Below, one piece after another: positions 6,440-15,104 of a DNA stretch of 32,645 nucleotides. The position numbers and the translations under genes were made by a program. The DNA is from Cryobacterium melibiosiphilum (GTDB lineage Bacteria > Actinomycetota > Actinomycetes > Actinomycetales > Microbacteriaceae). Under the pieces are notes generated by a model. The model saw nothing but the letters and a program-made list of their open reading frames with translations. It did no database searches and was not told the origin of the DNA. The number at the start of each line of letters is the position of its first letter. Position 1 is the first letter of the stretch. The stretch is from positions 1 through 32,645 of the forward strand of contig NZ_QZVS01000053.1 in NCBI RefSeq assembly GCF_003602235.1, in the 5' to 3' direction.

Positions 6440-8026
6440 ATGGCATTTGAACACCGCGTAACCAGTCAGACAGCGCCACCATCAACCCGTCCGACCCGCG
6501 CCCCCCGCATCGCGACCGCGGCCAAGACCGCGCAGGCCGCCCGCGCCGCCCTCACCGGGCCGATACCCGACTTCAGCCAGGCCCCCGCCCCCGACTGGCA
6601 CCGCGCTTACGCCATGCGCGTCGTGCTCACCGACTTCCTCGTGCTCATCTGGGTCGTCTTTGGCGTGCAAATCGCCTGGCTCGGCTTCTCCACCCCGGTC
6701 AACTTCAGTAACGCGACCATGACTACCCTGAGTTACTCCACCATCTCGGTGGTCACCATTTTTGCGTGGATGCTCACCCTCCGCCTCTACGGAACCCGCG
6801 AATCCCGCGTGCTCGGCACCGGCACCGCCGAATACAAGGCGATCACCGACGGCACCCTCCGCCTCTTCGGCATGATCGCGATCATCGCCTTCCTGGTCAA
6901 GATCGACCTCGCCCGCGGCTACATCCTCATCGCCCTGCCCCTGGGCCTGGCCGTGCTGCTCTTCTCCCGCTGGATCTGGCGGCAGTGGCTCGGCGCCGAG
7001 CGCCGCATGGGCCGCTGCTCGAGCCAAGTCCTCCTCGTCGGCTCGCAAGCCAGCGCCACCCACCTCGCCCGCGAGCTCGGCAAGCAGCCCGAAAGCGGAT
7101 ACCGCGTGGTCGGCGCCTGCATCCCCGGCACCGCTCCCAGCAAAACCGCCCAGAACCTGCCCGACACCGACATCCCCGTCATCGGCACCCTCGACACCAT
7201 CCTGGTCGCCCTCACCAAGAGCGGCGCCGATACCGTCATCATCACGAGCGCCGACGAACTCCCGCCCGAACGGGTGCGCGAGCTCAGCTGGGGCCTCGAG
7301 CCCGGCCGCCAGCACCTCGTCGTCGCGCCGAGCCTCACCGACATCGGCGGCCCGCGCATCCACACCCGCCCGGTCGCCGGCTTCCCCCTCATCCACGTGG
7401 AGACCCCGAGCTTCGACGGCGGCAAACGCTTCGCCAAGCGCGCCTTCGACATCGTCGGCTCCGGCCTGCTGCTGCTCATCCTGTCGCCGGCCCTGATCGT
7501 GCTCGCCTCACTCGTCGCCCTCACCAGCGTCGGCCCGGTCTTCTACCGCCAGGAACGCGTCGGCCTCAACGGCCAGCTCTTCCACATGCTGAAGTTCCGC
7601 ACCATGCGCGTCAACGCCGACGACCAGCTCGCCGCGCTGCTCAAAGAGCAGGGCACCGCCGACCGCCCCCTGTTCAAAGTCCGAAACGACCCGCGTCTCA
7701 CCCGCGTCGGCGGCGCGCTGCGCAAATACTCCCTCGACGAGTTCCCGCAGCTCATCAACGTGCTCAAGGGCGACATGAGCCTCGTCGGCCCGCGCCCACA
7801 GCGCGAGGGCGAGGTCAACCTCTACGACTCCGCCGCCCACCGCCGCCTCTTCGTCAAACCCGGCATGAGCGGCCTCTGGCAGGTCAGCGGGCGGTCCAAC
7901 CTCAGCTGGGAGGACAGCATCCGCCTCGATCTGTATTACGTCGAAAACTGGAGCCTCACCGGCGACATCGTCATCCTCTGGCGCACCATGCGCGCCGTCG
8001 TCGCCCCCGGCGGAGACGCCGTCTGA
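6440..8026 (+). CDS. Polyprenyl glycosylphosphotransferase priming exopolysaccharide synthesis (copy A)
   Basis: This 528-residue membrane enzyme should transfer a hexose-1-phosphate from its UDP-sugar to undecaprenyl phosphate, the first step of repeat-unit assembly. A charged/Ala-Pro tail of about 60 residues precedes four transmembrane segments (about 57-175) and a cytosolic CoA-binding-like domain (about 185-310). The C-terminal catalytic sugar transferase domain opens with KRAFDIVGS (about 333) on a further membrane helix. It then shows FYRQERVG, MLKFRTM, SLDEFPQL, MSLVGPRP (about 443) and KPGMSGLWQVSGRSNLSWED (from about 472). The ATG follows GGGGAAG with good spacing. It begins a run of ten genes with overlapping or nearly touching ends. 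A close paralogue lies at 23362-24933. The donor sugar cannot be read from sequence. Confidence 0.95.
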   Translation: MAFEHRVTSQTAPPSTRPTRAPRIATAAKTAQAARAALTGPIPDFSQAPAPDWHRAYAMRVVLTDFLVLIWVVFGVQIAWLGFSTPVNFSNATMTTLSYSTISVVTIFAWMLTLRLYGTRESRVLGTGTAEYKAITDGTLRLFGMIAIIAFLVKIDLARGYILIALPLGLAVLLFSRWIWRQWLGAERRMGRCSSQVLLVGSQASATHLARELGKQPESGYRVVGACIPGTAPSKTAQNLPDTDIPVIGTLDTILVALTKSGADTVIITSADELPPERVRELSWGLEPGRQHLVVAPSLTDIGGPRIHTRPVAGFPLIHVETPSFDGGKRFAKRAFDIVGSGLLLLILSPALIVLASLVALTSVGPVFYRQERVGLNGQLFHMLKFRTMRVNADDQLAALLKEQGTADRPLFKVRNDPRLTRVGGALRKYSLDEFPQLINVLKGDMSLVGPRPQREGEVNLYDSAAHRRLFVKPGMSGLWQVSGRSNLSWEDSIRLDLYYVENWSLTGDIVILWRTMRAVVAPGGDAV

Positions 8027-8643
8027 TGCCCCGCACGACCCAGCGCACCCGCGTCATCCCGCTAGCGGATGCCCCCGGCGAACGCAGCAAATGGGGCCGC
8101 CCGGCCCGCACGGTCTACCTCTGGGCCATCGTCGAGCTGCTCCTGGTCACCAATCCCTGGCAGATCAGCTCCGCCCTCCGTGTCAAGGCCCTGCGCGCGT
8201 TCGGTGCCGACATCGGCCACGGCGTCATCTTCCGCCCGCGCACCCGCGTCAAATTCCCCTGGAACCTGCACATCGGCAACGACTGCTGGATCGGCGAGGG
8301 CGTCTGGTTCCACAACCAGGACCACGTCACCCTCGGCAACAACGTCGTCCTCTCCCAGGAGACCTTCCTCACCACCGGCAGTCACGCCCATCGCCGCGAC
8401 ATGGCCCTCATCACCGCACCGATCCACATCGAAGACGGATGCTGGGTCACCACCCGCTGCATCATCCTCGGCGGCACCCACCTCGGGCAGAGCGTGCTGG
8501 TCACGCCGATGACCGTGGTGTCCGGCCGCATCCCCGCCGGCAAGATCGTCGGCACCCCCGGCGCCGTCATCCTCGGCGACCGCTTTCCCGAAACCACCAC
8601 CGACAACACCGACGACACCGACACGACAGGGGCCGACCAGTGA
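8026..8643 (+). CDS. WcaF-like hexapeptide-repeat acetyltransferase
   Basis: The 205-residue product looks like an O-acetyltransferase of the colanic-acid WcaF type, probably acetylating a sugar of the repeat unit. After a basic N-terminus, the middle (from about residue 60) shows the left-handed beta-helix pattern: GADIGHGVIFRPRTRV, LHIGNDCWIGEGVWF, VTLGNNVVLSQET, then HIEDGCWVTTRCIILGG and VLVTPMTVVSG. The histidine in TTGSHAHRRDM is a plausible catalytic base. The tail is acidic and Thr/Asp-rich (TTTDNTDDTDTTGADQ). The start ATG shares its A with the preceding TGA, and the stop overlaps the next GTG, so translation is coupled on both sides. Confidence 0.9.
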   Translation: MPRTTQRTRVIPLADAPGERSKWGRPARTVYLWAIVELLLVTNPWQISSALRVKALRAFGADIGHGVIFRPRTRVKFPWNLHIGNDCWIGEGVWFHNQDHVTLGNNVVLSQETFLTTGSHAHRRDMALITAPIHIEDGCWVTTRCIILGGTHLGQSVLVTPMTVVSGRIPAGKIVGTPGAVILGDRFPETTTDNTDDTDTTGADQ

Positions 8644-9575
8644 TCATCCTTCTCGACCCATCCATCGCCTCCAGCAACGTGGGCGACCAGATCATCCGCC
8701 AGAAAGTCGACGCCGCCCTGCACGCCCGGCTGCCGATCGCCGCCGCCCTGCCCACCCAGGTGCGCCTCGGCCACGCCGACCGATTGATCGCCCGCAAGGC
8801 CGACCTCGCCATCATCGGCGGCACCAACCTGCTCAGCTCCAACATGCCGTTCTACCAACAGTGGAAGCTCGACCCGGCGAGCATCCACGCCCTGAAGGGC
8901 AAGGTGCTGCTGCTCGGCGTCGGCTGGTGGCAGTACCAGGAAGAACCCAACGCCTACACCCGCTGGGTGCTCGGCCAGGTGCTCAGCCGCGACCACGTGC
9001 ACTCCGTGCGCGACGAATATACGAAGCAGAAACTCGAGAATCTCGGCTTCCAGGCCCGCAACACGGCCTGCCCCACCATGTGGGACCTGCGCAACGTCAC
9101 CGCCGGCACTACCGGCCGCCCGACAACCGTCGTCGTCACTCTCACCGACTACAACAAGGACCGGGTCGAAGACCCCTGGCTGATCGACCTGCTGCACCGC
9201 CACTACGACCGGGTCGTGGTGTGGCCGCAGGCCAAACGTGACGCCGCCTACGCTCGCGAGCTCCGTGTCGACGACGACATGACCGCCCCCACCCTCGATG
9301 CCTTCGACGAGCTGCTCACCCAGAACGTCGATTACATCGGCACCCGGCTGCACGGCGGCATCCGTGCCTTCGATCGCGGCGTCTGGGGCCTCATCGTCGC
9401 CGTCGACAATCGCGCCCTCGAGATCGGCCGCGACACCGGCCTGCCCGTGCACGCCCGCGGCGACCGGGCCAGCATCGAGGCCAGCGTCGAGGCCCGAATC
9501 ACCCGCCGGGTCGACTTGCCGCAGGGCGAGATCGACGCCTGGCGTGCCCAATTCGAGACCGTGACGGCAGGCTGA
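8640..9575 (+). CDS. Polysaccharide pyruvyl transferase family protein
   Basis: The 311-residue product resembles the polysaccharide pyruvyl transferase family, which adds ketal-linked pyruvate from phosphoenolpyruvate to sugars and so gives the polymer negative charge. Family-like features are the N-terminal SNVGDQIIR, the glycine-rich LAIIGGTNLLS (about residue 57), a second nucleotide-fold beta strand KVLLLGVGWW, SVRDEYTKQKLENLG, and near the C-terminus YIGTRLHGGIRAF, the conserved RLHG motif. The GTG start overlaps the acetyltransferase stop as GTGA and puts the characteristic N-terminal strand at residue 2. The next gene begins three bases after its stop. The acceptor sugar is unknown. 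Confidence 0.85.
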   Translation: MIILLDPSIASSNVGDQIIRQKVDAALHARLPIAAALPTQVRLGHADRLIARKADLAIIGGTNLLSSNMPFYQQWKLDPASIHALKGKVLLLGVGWWQYQEEPNAYTRWVLGQVLSRDHVHSVRDEYTKQKLENLGFQARNTACPTMWDLRNVTAGTTGRPTTVVVTLTDYNKDRVEDPWLIDLLHRHYDRVVVWPQAKRDAAYARELRVDDDMTAPTLDAFDELLTQNVDYIGTRLHGGIRAFDRGVWGLIVAVDNRALEIGRDTGLPVHARGDRASIEASVEARITRRVDLPQGEIDAWRAQFETVTAG

Positions 9576-9578
9576 CCC

Positions 9579-10892
9579 ATGTACACAGACAACCCCGGCA
9601 CAGATAACCCCGGCGCCACCACCAAAACGGTGCAGAACGTGCTCCAGGTCAACATCCGCCTCTCCGAAGGCGGAGCCGCCGGCGTTGCCCGCACCCTCGC
9701 CGACGAGCTGCGGCGGGTGGGCATCCGCAGCCCGTTCGCCTACGGCTACGGCAAACGCGGCCGCGCCAGCCCGCTCGAAGCCGAATACGACGGCGTGCGC
9801 GTCACCCCCGCGGCGATCGCCGCGCTCAACCGCATCAGCTACTCCACCCGCGGGGTGGAGACCGGCCTGGTCAGCCCGCACCTCTGGCACGACTTCGCCA
9901 AGTCCGTCGAAGCCAGCGACGTGGTGCACCTGCACGCCATCCACAGCTACTTCGCCCCCACCGAGCGCCTGCTCAGCGACATCAGCCGCGCCGGCAAACC
10001 GGTCGTCTGGACCCTGCACGACCAGTGGATCATGACCGGCCGCTGCGCCCAGCCCGGCACCTGTCGGCTCTGGCAAGACGGATGCCCCAAATGTCCCGAC
10101 CTCGCCGCCTACCCGCCCGCCAAGTTCGACCATGCCGCCGAGCGCTGGCAGCAGCGCTATGCGGCCGTACGCCTTCTGCAGCAGTCGGTGCCCACGAGCA
10201 TCGTCGCCTGCGCCGACTGGCTCGCCGATGAAGCGGTCACCGCCGGCATCGACAACGTGACCGTGGTGAAGAACTCCGTCGACCGCCAGTTCTGGGACGC
10301 CCTCGAAGCGCATCCGCGGGTGCACACCGAGACCACTCGCAACCTCTTTCTCTGCCGCGACCTGCGAGACGAGAACAAGGTCGACTGGGAACTGCTCACC
10401 GCCATCGCCGCCGTGCCCTACCAAAGCCTCACCATCGTGGGTGACAACCCCGAAGCGAACCCGGACTACACCCCCACCTACAAGGCCGTGCGCACGAGCG
10501 CCGAGTATCGCCCGGCGATCATGAACCGGGTCGCCCTCGCCAAGCTCATGCGTGAGCACGACCGGCTCATCTTCACCAGCCAGGTCGACTACTTTCCGCT
10601 GACCATCGCCGAGGCCCTCACCGCCGGCCTCGCCGTCTTCGCCGTCGACTCGCAGGCCGCCCGCGAGTTTCGTGCTCACCCCCGCGTCACCCTCTTCGAC
10701 AGCGCCGACTCCCTCTACGCCGCCCTGCAGGCCAACCCCCGCGACGATGACCCCGACCCATCAGCGCGGCCGACGGATGCCGCCCCTCTCTCCCTCGACC
10801 GCACCTCCGACCTCGCCGTACCCGATTTTTTCGCCCCGAGCCGCATGGCGGCCGAATACCGAGCCATCTATGACTCTCTCCTCACCCGGTAA
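9579..10892 (+). CDS. Glycosyltransferase, GT4/WcaC-like
   Basis: A 437-residue GT-B fold glycosyltransferase that probably adds one sugar to the lipid-linked repeat unit on the cytoplasmic face. The N-terminal half has LSEGGAAGVARTLADEL (donor/acceptor glycine loop), DVVHLHAIHSYF and WTLHDQW. It is followed by the cysteine cluster GRC...TC...GCPKCPDL (about 154-174) seen in WcaC-like enzymes. The C-terminal half contains VVKNSVD, the nucleotide-binding region LTIVGDNPE, and FPLTIAEALTAGLAVFAVDS, where the Glu of the E-x7-E type motif lies. Its 3' end overlaps the polymerase gene by 23 bases. No strong Shine-Dalgarno site is seen, so it may depend on coupling from upstream. Confidence 0.9.
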   Translation: MYTDNPGTDNPGATTKTVQNVLQVNIRLSEGGAAGVARTLADELRRVGIRSPFAYGYGKRGRASPLEAEYDGVRVTPAAIAALNRISYSTRGVETGLVSPHLWHDFAKSVEASDVVHLHAIHSYFAPTERLLSDISRAGKPVVWTLHDQWIMTGRCAQPGTCRLWQDGCPKCPDLAAYPPAKFDHAAERWQQRYAAVRLLQQSVPTSIVACADWLADEAVTAGIDNVTVVKNSVDRQFWDALEAHPRVHTETTRNLFLCRDLRDENKVDWELLTAIAAVPYQSLTIVGDNPEANPDYTPTYKAVRTSAEYRPAIMNRVALAKLMREHDRLIFTSQVDYFPLTIAEALTAGLAVFAVDSQAAREFRAHPRVTLFDSADSLYAALQANPRDDDPDPSARPTDAAPLSLDRTSDLAVPDFFAPSRMAAEYRAIYDSLLTR

Positions 10893-12246
10893 CCGCGCGG
10901 CCCTCGCCGCTCCGGCGCCCGCACGCGCCCCGGCCGCGCACCCCGCGCTGAAGGCCCCGCCCCCCACCGCGACCCCGCGCATCCGCGGCGCCGCCCTCGC
11001 CGGCGCCCTCGCCTTCACCACCATCGTCTTCCAGCACTTTCAGATCGCCACGATCGGCGGCTACTTTCTCACGCTCGGCCTGTTCAGCGGTCTGCTGCTC
11101 ATCGCGGTGGTCGTGAAGCATCCGCCCTACGGCCGGCAGACCGTGGTCTGGGCGCTCATCATCGGTCTCGCCGCGCTCGCCGCGGTGCTCTCACCCGCCA
11201 CCCAGAGCGGCGACTTCACCCAGACCCTGCTGTTGTTTCTGCTCACCTCTTTCATCGTCGTGACGGCGACCGGGGGCATCCGCTCGGAGATCGTGCGCTC
11301 GCCGCAGTTCGCCCGCGGCCTGTTCGCCGCCCTCGTGGTGGTCAGCGGCATCTGCGTGGGCCAGGTCGCCCTCGGCACCCTCGGCAGCGACCTGCTCTTC
11401 AACCCGTTCGGACCGTTCCAGTACTTTCACGCCTACGCGCCCGGCCTGCAGTTCGGCGGCATCCCGCGGGCGCAGGGCTTCTACCTCGAGCCCTCCTACG
11501 CCTCGTTCGTGATCGGCAGCGTCGCCGTGGCGCTGCTCAGCCTCGGCCGCAAGCCTAAGAGCACCGCGACGCTTGCCCTGTTCGGCCTGCTGGCCTGCCA
11601 GAGCGCGACCGGACTGCTCGTCTTCGCCGCGATCGTCGTGGTCGTGGCCCTGCGAAGCAAGCCCAAGCTCGCCCTGTTCGTGCTCGTGCTCGGCGTCACC
11701 GGCGCCGCCATCGTGGGGGACTATCTGGTGCTGCGGCTCTCGTCGATCACCGAGGTGGGCACGAGTGCCAACTACCGGCTGCTCGCCCCGCTCGAGGTGC
11801 TGCGCGACGTGCTGCTGCACAGCCCGTTCGGCCAGCCGCTCGGCTCGGTCAGCGACGTCATCTCGAGCTACGGATTCCGCATGGCCGGCGTTCCCGCCAG
11901 CAGCCTCGACAACGGCCTCTACGTCATCATCTTCTACTTCGGCTGGGCCGGCCTCGTCGCCGTCTTGATCTGGTTTCTGCTCACCCTCGGCCAGGTGCTG
12001 CGCCTGAACAGCGCGGGCCTGGCCTGGCGCCGCATCGCCCCGCTCTGGCTGTTCGCCTCGCTGCTCTTCTCCGGCGCCATCATGGCCCCCGAATACGGCC
12101 TCATGGCCTGGCTCGTCATCGTCGCCTTCCGTCAATCGCTCACCCCCAGTCCGCACACCCCGGCCACTTCGAAGGGCTCCCATGAACACGACCCCGCTTC
12201 TGAGCATCGTGACCGTCACCTACCAGGATCTCCCCGGCCTCGATAG
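10870..12246 (+). CDS. O-antigen-ligase/polymerase-type membrane protein (Wzy-like), copy A
   Basis: This 458-residue, highly hydrophobic protein is probably the polymerase that joins lipid-linked repeat units on the outer face of the membrane. After an Ala/Pro-rich cytosolic tail of about 40 residues, about ten to eleven transmembrane stretches can be read, with a large extracytoplasmic loop around residues 330-375 (RLSSITEVGTSANYRLLAPL, HSPFGQPLGS, ASSLDNGLYV). That loop pattern is typical of Wzy/ligase proteins. The sequence FYLEPSYASFVIG (about 203) also recurs in this family. The ATG lies inside the end of the preceding gene. The last 21 codons overlap the next gene out of frame, so the C-terminal tail (SHEHDPASEH...) is probably unconstrained. 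Sequence in this family is poorly conserved, so polymerase versus ligase cannot be settled. Confidence 0.85.
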   Translation: MTLSSPGNRAALAAPAPARAPAAHPALKAPPPTATPRIRGAALAGALAFTTIVFQHFQIATIGGYFLTLGLFSGLLLIAVVVKHPPYGRQTVVWALIIGLAALAAVLSPATQSGDFTQTLLLFLLTSFIVVTATGGIRSEIVRSPQFARGLFAALVVVSGICVGQVALGTLGSDLLFNPFGPFQYFHAYAPGLQFGGIPRAQGFYLEPSYASFVIGSVAVALLSLGRKPKSTATLALFGLLACQSATGLLVFAAIVVVVALRSKPKLALFVLVLGVTGAAIVGDYLVLRLSSITEVGTSANYRLLAPLEVLRDVLLHSPFGQPLGSVSDVISSYGFRMAGVPASSLDNGLYVIIFYFGWAGLVAVLIWFLLTLGQVLRLNSAGLAWRRIAPLWLFASLLFSGAIMAPEYGLMAWLVIVAFRQSLTPSPHTPATSKGSHEHDPASEHRDRHLPGSPRPR

Positions 12247-13114
12247 AACCCTCCGCTCCCTGAAAAACCTCGCCGCGGTCGCCGGCCCCGACCTCGAGGT
12301 CGTCGTCATCGACGGCGGATCCGGCCCCGCCGCCCACGAAGCCATCGCCGAGATGCTCGCCACCACCGTCGCCGGCCGCGCCCGGGTGCGCCTGGTCAGC
12401 GAACCCGACAAGGGCATCTACGACGCCATGAACAAGGGCCTGCGCCTCACCACCGGCGCGCACGTCTGGTTTCTGAACGGCGGCGACGAATGCTGCCTGG
12501 CCTCCTGGTCGGGTCTCAAAGCCCAGTTCGACAGCTCTCAGCAGCGGATGCTCCTCGCCGACTACCTGCTCGACACCGGCCGCGGGCAGATCCACCGCAA
12601 AGCCCGCGGCGGCTCCTACATCTGGCACGGCCTGCCCACCTCGCACCAGGCCATCTTCTATCCGGGGGAGCAGGCCCGGGAATCCGGCTACGACCTCACC
12701 TATCGCATCGTGGGGGACTACGAGTTCACCGCCCGCATGATCGCCGACGGCATCCCCACCCAGAACTGGTACGAACCCGTCGCCGTCTTCCACGCCGGCG
12801 GTGTCAGCCAGGCCAACACCCACCTCCTCGCCCGCGAGGCCGCCCAGGTACAGCGCGAAATCCTCCACAGCCCCTTCCCGCGCCGCCTCCTCAGCCAGGC
12901 CCGCCACTTCATCAGCCGCAACCTCCGCGCCTTCCAAACCCGCCACGCCCTCGCCGACCCCGTTCCCGCCGCGTCGCCCCCCTCCGCTCTCGCCAAGTTC
13001 TCCGCTGGTCGAGCAAAAAATCTCGCTGGTCGAGCAGCCGGCCCGCTTTTGGCCGGCGTGTCGAGACCACCGCAAGTCGACCCTCAGACCCAGCCCCCAA
13101 GGTCCCCCCAATGA
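12182..13114 (+). CDS. Family 2 glycosyltransferase (WcaA-like) with repeat-derived C-terminus
   Basis: A 310-residue GT-A fold enzyme. Motifs are LSIVTVTYQDLPGLDRTLRS at the start, VVVIDGGSG (about 40), the nucleotide-sugar loop EPDKGIYDAMNKGLRL (about 76-91), FLNGGDEC where the metal-binding Asp is expected, and HQAIFYPG with VGDYEFTARM (about 175) in the acceptor half. These suit a cytosolic sugar transferase of the repeat unit. The C-terminal 37 or so residues (from SAGRAKNLAGRAAG) are encoded by a copy of the GCTGGTCGAGC intergenic repeat at 13002-13079, so the protein probably once ended earlier. The stop overlaps the next ATG as ATGA. Confidence 0.92.
   Translation: MNTTPLLSIVTVTYQDLPGLDRTLRSLKNLAAVAGPDLEVVVIDGGSGPAAHEAIAEMLATTVAGRARVRLVSEPDKGIYDAMNKGLRLTTGAHVWFLNGGDECCLASWSGLKAQFDSSQQRMLLADYLLDTGRGQIHRKARGGSYIWHGLPTSHQAIFYPGEQARESGYDLTYRIVGDYEFTARMIADGIPTQNWYEPVAVFHAGGVSQANTHLLAREAAQVQREILHSPFPRRLLSQARHFISRNLRAFQTRHALADPVPAASPPSALAKFSAGRAKNLAGRAAGPLLAGVSRPPQVDPQTQPPRSPQ
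13002..13079 (+). repeat. GCTGGTCGAGC/GTCGAGACCACC repeat inside the GT2 gene
   Basis: Two CGCTGGTCGAGCA copies are followed by an inverted GGCCGGC pair and GTCGAGACCACCGC. This is the same family as the repeats at 20027-20097, 21738-21785 and 22161-22189 and the ends of units in the 207-965 array. Here the element is translated as the C-terminal tail of the glycosyltransferase. Confidence 0.8.
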
Positions 13115-13647
13115 CCCGCCACACCCCCGAACGCCACTACTTCTCCGCCGACCTCCCCCTTTACGGCCCCCACCCCTTCCTCCTCCAACCCGCCATCTAC
13201 GCCGTAGCCGTCTACCGCTTCGGCCGCTACACCCTCACCGCACCCCGCCTCCTCCGCGCCCCACTCCACGCCCTCTACTTCTTCCTCTACTCCGTCACCC
13301 GCCTCATCACCGGCATCGACATCCCCCGCTCCGCCCGCATCGGCCCGGGCCTGCTGATCCACCATTTCGGCGGCATCATCCTGCACCCCGGCACCCGCAT
13401 CGGCGCCAACTGCACCCTGCGTCACGGCGTCACCATCGGCGCCCGCACCGGCACCGGCGCCCCCGTCATCGGCCACGGCGTCGCCATCGGCGCCTACGCG
13501 CAACTCCTCGGCGACATCACCATCGGCGACCGTGCCAGCATCGGCGCCATGGCCGTGGTGCTCATCAACGTTCCCGAGGGCGCCCGCGCCGTCGGCAACC
13601 CCGCCCGCATCCTGCCGGCCAAACTGATCACCAAGCCCACGGACTGA
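13111..13647 (+). CDS. Serine-acetyltransferase-like hexapeptide protein
   Basis: The 178-residue product has the hexapeptide fold of CysE-related enzymes, but its setting points to O-acetylation of the polysaccharide. Residues 1-70 are a helical N-terminal part with a hydrophobic stretch (LHALYFFLYSVTRLITGIDI). From there the repeats run SARIGPGLLIHHFGGIILHP, TRIGANCTLRHGVTIGA, VIGHGVAIGAYAQLLGDITI, DRASIGAMAVVLI, VPEGARAVGNPARIL. HHFGG and TLRHGVTIG contain the histidines conserved in this family. A true cysteine-pathway enzyme would normally have a longer N-terminal domain. The start overlaps the GT2 stop, and its own TGA overlaps the flippase ATG. Confidence 0.88.
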   Translation: MTRHTPERHYFSADLPLYGPHPFLLQPAIYAVAVYRFGRYTLTAPRLLRAPLHALYFFLYSVTRLITGIDIPRSARIGPGLLIHHFGGIILHPGTRIGANCTLRHGVTIGARTGTGAPVIGHGVAIGAYAQLLGDITIGDRASIGAMAVVLINVPEGARAVGNPARILPAKLITKPTD

Positions 13648-15104
13648 TGACCGGCACCACCACCCTCACCGGCCGAAACGCCGCCCACTGGCCCGTCTCC
13701 GGCCAGGTTCTCATTGCCGGCGTCGGCCTGATCGGCGCGACCATCGTCGCCCGCGTGCTCGGCCCGGGCTCTTACGGTCTCTTCTTTCTCGCCCTCACCA
13801 TCACCTCCGTCGTCGCAATCGCCGTCGACCTCTGCGTCGGGCAGGCCATCCTCACCCGCGCCCCCGGCTACGAACGCCGCTACGGCCTCTGGACGCGCGC
13901 CGCCGTGCTCGTCACCGCCGCAGCATCCGCCCTCACGGTCGCCGTCAGCCTCTTCTTCGTGCGCGACCAGACGGATGCCCTGATGTGGCTGATCCTCTGC
14001 GCCGCCCTGCCACTGTCCGCGGCGAGCATGGTGCCGCGGGCATTCCTGGTGTTGCGCGGCCAGCTGCGCTTCGTGTCCGTCGTCGACGTGGCATCCGTCG
14101 TCATCGGCAACGTCGTCGCCGCGGCCCTGATTCTCGCCTGGGCGACCCCGGTCGCCGCTGCGCTCAGCCCGTTCCTCATCGCAGCTCTGCGCTACGCCGC
14201 CCTCGAAGCCGCCTTTCGCGCCCAGCGCCCCGGCGGCCGCCCGGTCAGCGACCTGCCCTGGCGGCCCGCGCTGCGCTCGCTGCAGCAGGCCGTCGGCGGC
14301 GTCTACCTCAGCCAGCTCTCCGGATTCGCCAGCCGCAACGGCGGCAACCTCATCGTCAGCGCCCTGCTCGGCCCCGCCAACCTCGCCTTCTACTCCCGCG
14401 CGTTCTCGTTTCTTATCGGCCCCCTGCAGCAGGCGCAGATGGCCCTGAACCCCACGATGCTGCGCGACGCGAGCACCGCCCACCTCGCCGGCCAGACCCA
14501 GGCCCACCTGCACCGTCTGGTGCCGCGCTTCTTCATCCTGCTGCTGCCCCTGTCGGCGGCGCTCGGCGCCGTCGGCCCCGAGCTCACCGCCCTGCTGCTC
14601 GGCCCCGGCTGGCAGGCCACCGGCCAGCTGATGGCCATCAGCGCGGGCCTGGCCGTGTCGATGACCGTCGCCCTGCCCGCCCGCTGGCTGCTGCTGGCCG
14701 CCCGCGACTCCGCCCGGCTGCGCGTCGACTCCGCCCTGCAGCTCTCGCTGCTGGCCGGCTGCGCGGTCGGCGCGCTGCTCTGGGGCCTGCCCGGGTCGCT
14801 CATCATCAACGCCGTCTTCCTCGGCCCGCTCATCGCCGTCGTCGACTGGATGCTGCTCCCCGCCCCCGCACGCCGCTACTTCTGGCGCCGCGCGGCCCCC
14901 CTCGCGGTGTTGATCTCCCTCATCCCGTTCGGGCTCGCCACCGCCCTGCGCGAACTCAGCGCCGCCCAATTCGACGCCAACCCGCTCATCACCCTCTTCG
15001 GCGGCCTGCTCTGCGGAGTGCTCACCACCGCCGTCGCCTACGCAATCCTGATGCGCGCCAAGCCTGCCCCGCCCGCACCCGAGACCCCCGGAGGCCAGCT
15101 ATGA
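13647..15104 (+). CDS. Polysaccharide flippase (Wzx/PST family), copy A
   Basis: A 485-residue protein with about 12-14 hydrophobic helices, typical of the MOP/PST exporter family that moves undecaprenyl-linked repeat units outward. It opens with a short tail and then GQVLIAGVGLIGATIVARVL and GSYGLFFLALTIT, the characteristic first two helices. The middle segment YLSQLSGFASRNGGNLIVSA followed by YSRAFSFLIGPLQQ (about 218-265) is the usual helix 7-8 pattern of this family. The start and stop overlap the neighbouring genes by a few bases. A second flippase of the same general family lies at 30076-31389, with low visible similarity, so the two probably carry different substrates. Confidence 0.9.
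   Translation: MTGTTTLTGRNAAHWPVSGQVLIAGVGLIGATIVARVLGPGSYGLFFLALTITSVVAIAVDLCVGQAILTRAPGYERRYGLWTRAAVLVTAAASALTVAVSLFFVRDQTDALMWLILCAALPLSAASMVPRAFLVLRGQLRFVSVVDVASVVIGNVVAAALILAWATPVAAALSPFLIAALRYAALEAAFRAQRPGGRPVSDLPWRPALRSLQQAVGGVYLSQLSGFASRNGGNLIVSALLGPANLAFYSRAFSFLIGPLQQAQMALNPTMLRDASTAHLAGQTQAHLHRLVPRFFILLLPLSAALGAVGPELTALLLGPGWQATGQLMAISAGLAVSMTVALPARWLLLAARDSARLRVDSALQLSLLAGCAVGALLWGLPGSLIINAVFLGPLIAVVDWMLLPAPARRYFWRRAAPLAVLISLIPFGLATALRELSAAQFDANPLITLFGGLLCGVLTTAVAYAILMRAKPAPPAPETPGGQL

Noticed and set aside
8382..10679. 765-codon minus-strand frame across two plus-strand genes
   Set aside because: It is an antisense shadow with Gly/Ala/Val/His-rich composition; the plus strand has recognised enzyme motifs and coupled starts.
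13111..13647. Cysteine biosynthesis serine acetyltransferase (cysE)
   Set aside because: The hexapeptide part fits, but the protein is short and embedded in a coupled polysaccharide operon without cysK, so polymer acetylation is more likely. The same holds for 27268-27816.
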